This document shows, piece by piece, positions 43,409-44,914 of a stretch of 44,914 bases of DNA. The notes under the pieces are model-generated. The model did not search any database. It saw nothing but the letters and a program-made list of their open reading frames with translations, and was not told where the DNA came from. Where the stretch lies: positions 1 through 44,914 of the forward strand of contig JAUWLR010000005.1 of the NCBI GenBank assembly GCA_030613615.1, written 5' to 3'. The translations under genes and the position numbers were made by a program. The DNA comes from Candidatus Eiseniibacteriota bacterium. GTDB lineage: Bacteria > Joyebacterota > Joyebacteria > Joyebacterales > Joyebacteraceae. The first letter of the stretch is position 1, and each line of letters begins with the position of its first letter.

Positions 43409-43437
43409 TTGCATTGCGTTTTGCAATCCGTTAGATT
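43409..43437 (+). promoter_or_regulatory. Candidate promoter before the comEA-like gene
   Basis: TTGCAT (43409-43414), 17 bases, TAGATT (43432-43437) in an AT-rich island within GC-rich DNA. An inverted repeat TTGCA/TGCAA (43409-43413 with 43422-43426) overlaps the -35 and spacer and could bind a regulator. It lies 25 bases before the next coding start. Based on consensus and base composition only. Confidence 0.5.
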
Positions 43438-43462
43438 CTAGGGTCCGGGACGGGAGGATGGG

Positions 43463-43879
43463 ATGAGGAGCATATTTACCCGCGAGGAGCGGGTCGTCGT
43501 GCTGTTTCTGGCGGTATCGCTCGTGGTCGGGTCGGCGGTGGTACGGGCGGGGAGAGTGTTCCCCTCCTCCATCCCGGACTTCGGCGGGGCGCCCGGCCAG
43601 GGCGGGCAGGCGTCTGCGGCCGTTGCGCCGCCGGTGTGGCCGGTCGACGTCAACACTGCAGGTGTGGACGATCTGGTTCGTCTGCCGGGTGTCGGTCCGG
43701 TGCGGGCTGCGGAGATCGTGCGCAGGCGCGAACTCAACGGCAGATACTCCACGCTGGAAGAGCTGCTCGAGGTCAAGGGCATCGGGCCCGTGACTCTCGA
43801 TGGTCTCAGGGACAAGGCGACGGTGGGCGGGGGCGCGGCGTCGCCGGCGGACTCCAGCCGGGCGACGGACGCATCCTGA
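43463..43879 (+). CDS. ComEA-like helix-hairpin-helix protein
   Basis: A 138-residue protein with one N-terminal membrane segment (about 9-28), a Gly/Pro/Ala linker, and a double helix-hairpin-helix DNA-binding domain at about 60-118: VDVNTAGVDDLVRLPGVGPVRA and LEELLEVKGIGPVTLDGLRD. ComEA proteins bind incoming DNA in the periplasm during natural transformation; the anchor-linker-HhH order is the same here. GGGAGG precedes the ATG by about 5 bases. The next gene encodes a PilS-like kinase, which suits a link to type IV pili and competence. No other com or pil gene is visible. Confidence 0.88.
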   Translation: MRSIFTREERVVVLFLAVSLVVGSAVVRAGRVFPSSIPDFGGAPGQGGQASAAVAPPVWPVDVNTAGVDDLVRLPGVGPVRAAEIVRRRELNGRYSTLEELLEVKGIGPVTLDGLRDKATVGGGAASPADSSRATDAS

Positions 43880-43917
43880 CCAGTCAAGCGAGACGCGCGA
43901 GACGGGAGGAATTCCCT

Positions 43918-44914
43918 GTGAGAGAGAGCTTCCCACGGACCAAGATGGTCATTGTTGCGAGACTCCTCGTAGTCGCAGTCATCGTTCTGGCCGCCCTGAT
44001 TGGTGGTTCGAGCGTGGCGCGTCCGGCCATCGTGATCCTCGGTGTCATCGCCGCCGCACTGACCGCCGTGTATTTTCTCTGGCACGCGGTCGGTGGTCAT
44101 CCCCGGATGCTCCTGCTCGTGCAGTGCTCCGTGGACATCGTCTTCATAACGCTAGTGGCCTACTTCTCGGGCGGTCTCGGCAGCCCGTTCAAGCTCCTCT
44201 ACTTCCTTCCGGTGATAATCGTGGCCGGACGGCTCGGGCTGCGCCCGGGTCTGGCCGTGGCGGGGGGCGCCGTGGCCGGCCACATCGTGCTGGCGCTGAC
44301 CGGTCCATCGTCCTGGAACCACCTGCTGGAGTCGGGCGCCGTGGCGGAGATCGTCATTGTGCTGGTCTCTCTGCTTCTCGTCGCCCTGCTCGAGGGCCAC
44401 CTCGCACGCAAGGTGGGGGAGAGCGAGGACGAGCTTACGGTCACGCGCTCTGAACTCGACACGGCGGAGCTCCGGATCGCCGACATCCTGGACGGCATCA
44501 GCAGCGGGCTGGTTCTCGTAGACAGCTCGGGGTTGGTTGCCTACCTGAACAGAGCCGGTGAGGTGATCCTCGGGATCTCGGGAGAGGGCTCGAGGGGCGC
44601 CGAGTACAGGATCGTGTTCGCCGACGTGCCCGCGTTCTGCGAGCGGATCGCCGCGGCCCTGGATGCCGGTCGTCCTGAGGCGCGGGTGGAGTTCTTTGTC
44701 AAACGGCGGGGCGGCGGCAGCACTCCAGTGGGTCTCTCCACCTCGATACTCAGGAGCGGTGAGGGGGAGGAAAGGGGAGTGATCGCGATCTTCCAGGATC
44801 TGACAGAGGTTCGTCAGATGGAGGAGCGGCTGCGGCATGACGATCGCCTCTCCGCGCTGGGTGAGTTCGCGGCGGGTGTCGCGCATGAGATACGGAACCC
44901 GCTCTACGCCATCA
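43918..44914 (+). CDS. PilS/NtrB-like sensor histidine kinase (partial, runs off the end)
   Basis: The first 332 residues are present; the stop lies beyond the window. It begins at GTG 43918 with GGGAGGA 7 bases ahead. Five or six membrane helices (about 10-165) contain VDIVFITLVAYFSGGLGSPFKLLYFLP, similar in pattern to the PilS membrane domain. A PAS domain (about 180-300, ILDGISSGLVLVDSSGLV) follows, and a HisKA box with phospho-acceptor His323 in AHEIRNPL. PilS works with regulator PilR to switch pilin genes on; a PilR-type partner probably follows outside the window. It is also compatible with a generic NtrB-family kinase. Confidence 0.88.
   Translation, partial: MRESFPRTKMVIVARLLVVAVIVLAALIGGSSVARPAIVILGVIAAALTAVYFLWHAVGGHPRMLLLVQCSVDIVFITLVAYFSGGLGSPFKLLYFLPVIIVAGRLGLRPGLAVAGGAVAGHIVLALTGPSSWNHLLESGAVAEIVIVLVSLLLVALLEGHLARKVGESEDELTVTRSELDTAELRIADILDGISSGLVLVDSSGLVAYLNRAGEVILGISGEGSRGAEYRIVFADVPAFCERIAAALDAGRPEARVEFFVKRRGGGSTPVGLSTSILRSGEGEERGVIAIFQDLTEVRQMEERLRHDDRLSALGEFAAGVAHEIRNPLYAI

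Overview
The window is a 44.9-kb stretch of a high-GC bacterial chromosome in which every recognisable gene is on the + strand. It opens with a complete ribosomal RNA operon and continues through about 28 tightly packed protein genes. The organism is Gram-negative in build: it has lipoproteins, an Omp85-type assembly protein, several outer-membrane barrels, and a PorU/PorV-type surface sorting pair with C-terminal sorting domains. Those sorting genes point to the Fibrobacterota-Chlorobiota-Bacteroidota (FCB) neighbourhood. The high GC and the divergent 16S suggest a little-cultured lineage such as Eisenbacteria, Krumholzibacteriota or Latescibacterota. This placement is inference; the 16S in the window could settle it.

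Layout. (1) 1-5526: rRNA operon in the order 16S, tRNA-Ile(GAU), tRNA-Ala(UGC), 23S, 5S. It has two boxA-like antitermination sites, long processing stems around 16S and 23S, and a terminator after 5S. (2) 5609-12639: a promoter, a small lipoprotein, dnaE, a second strong promoter, a small outer-membrane protein, accA, a small membrane protein and a PTS EIIA-like regulator. (3) 12708-29558: a CBS-domain protein and then a long run of envelope genes. These are a PorU-like C25 sortase, a PorV-like barrel, an M6 metallopeptidase with a beta-propeller and sorting tail, two paralogous small membrane proteins, an NHL-propeller protein, a 1143-residue predicted barrel and a short Omp85 protein. (4) 29614-35778: ligA, a thiC-like gene and an exonuclease-helicase of the DinG type. 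(5) 35796-40359: hutU, hutI, ftcD and a cyclodeaminase gene, which together convert urocanate to glutamate and a C1-folate; hutH is not here. (6) 40377-43352: lipoprotein, ECF-type S component and outer-membrane barrel, overlapping like one transcription unit. (7) 43409-44914: an AT-rich promoter, a ComEA-like helix-hairpin-helix protein and the start of a PilS-like sensor kinase cut off by the window end.

How it fits together. Region 3 is the most distinctive. A sortase, its barrel partner, a likely cargo protease and several undescribed envelope proteins lie in nearly continuous translation order, which suggests a surface-protein export and anchoring module. Inside it is a 20-bp unit repeated three times at the start of one gene. 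The repeat creates two seven-codon mini-ORFs linked to that gene by ATGA stop-start overlaps. Other points worth checking are a ThiC-like protein with shortened cluster-cysteine spacing, a 16S mismatch in the standard 338 probe site, and a putative uptake trio in region 6.
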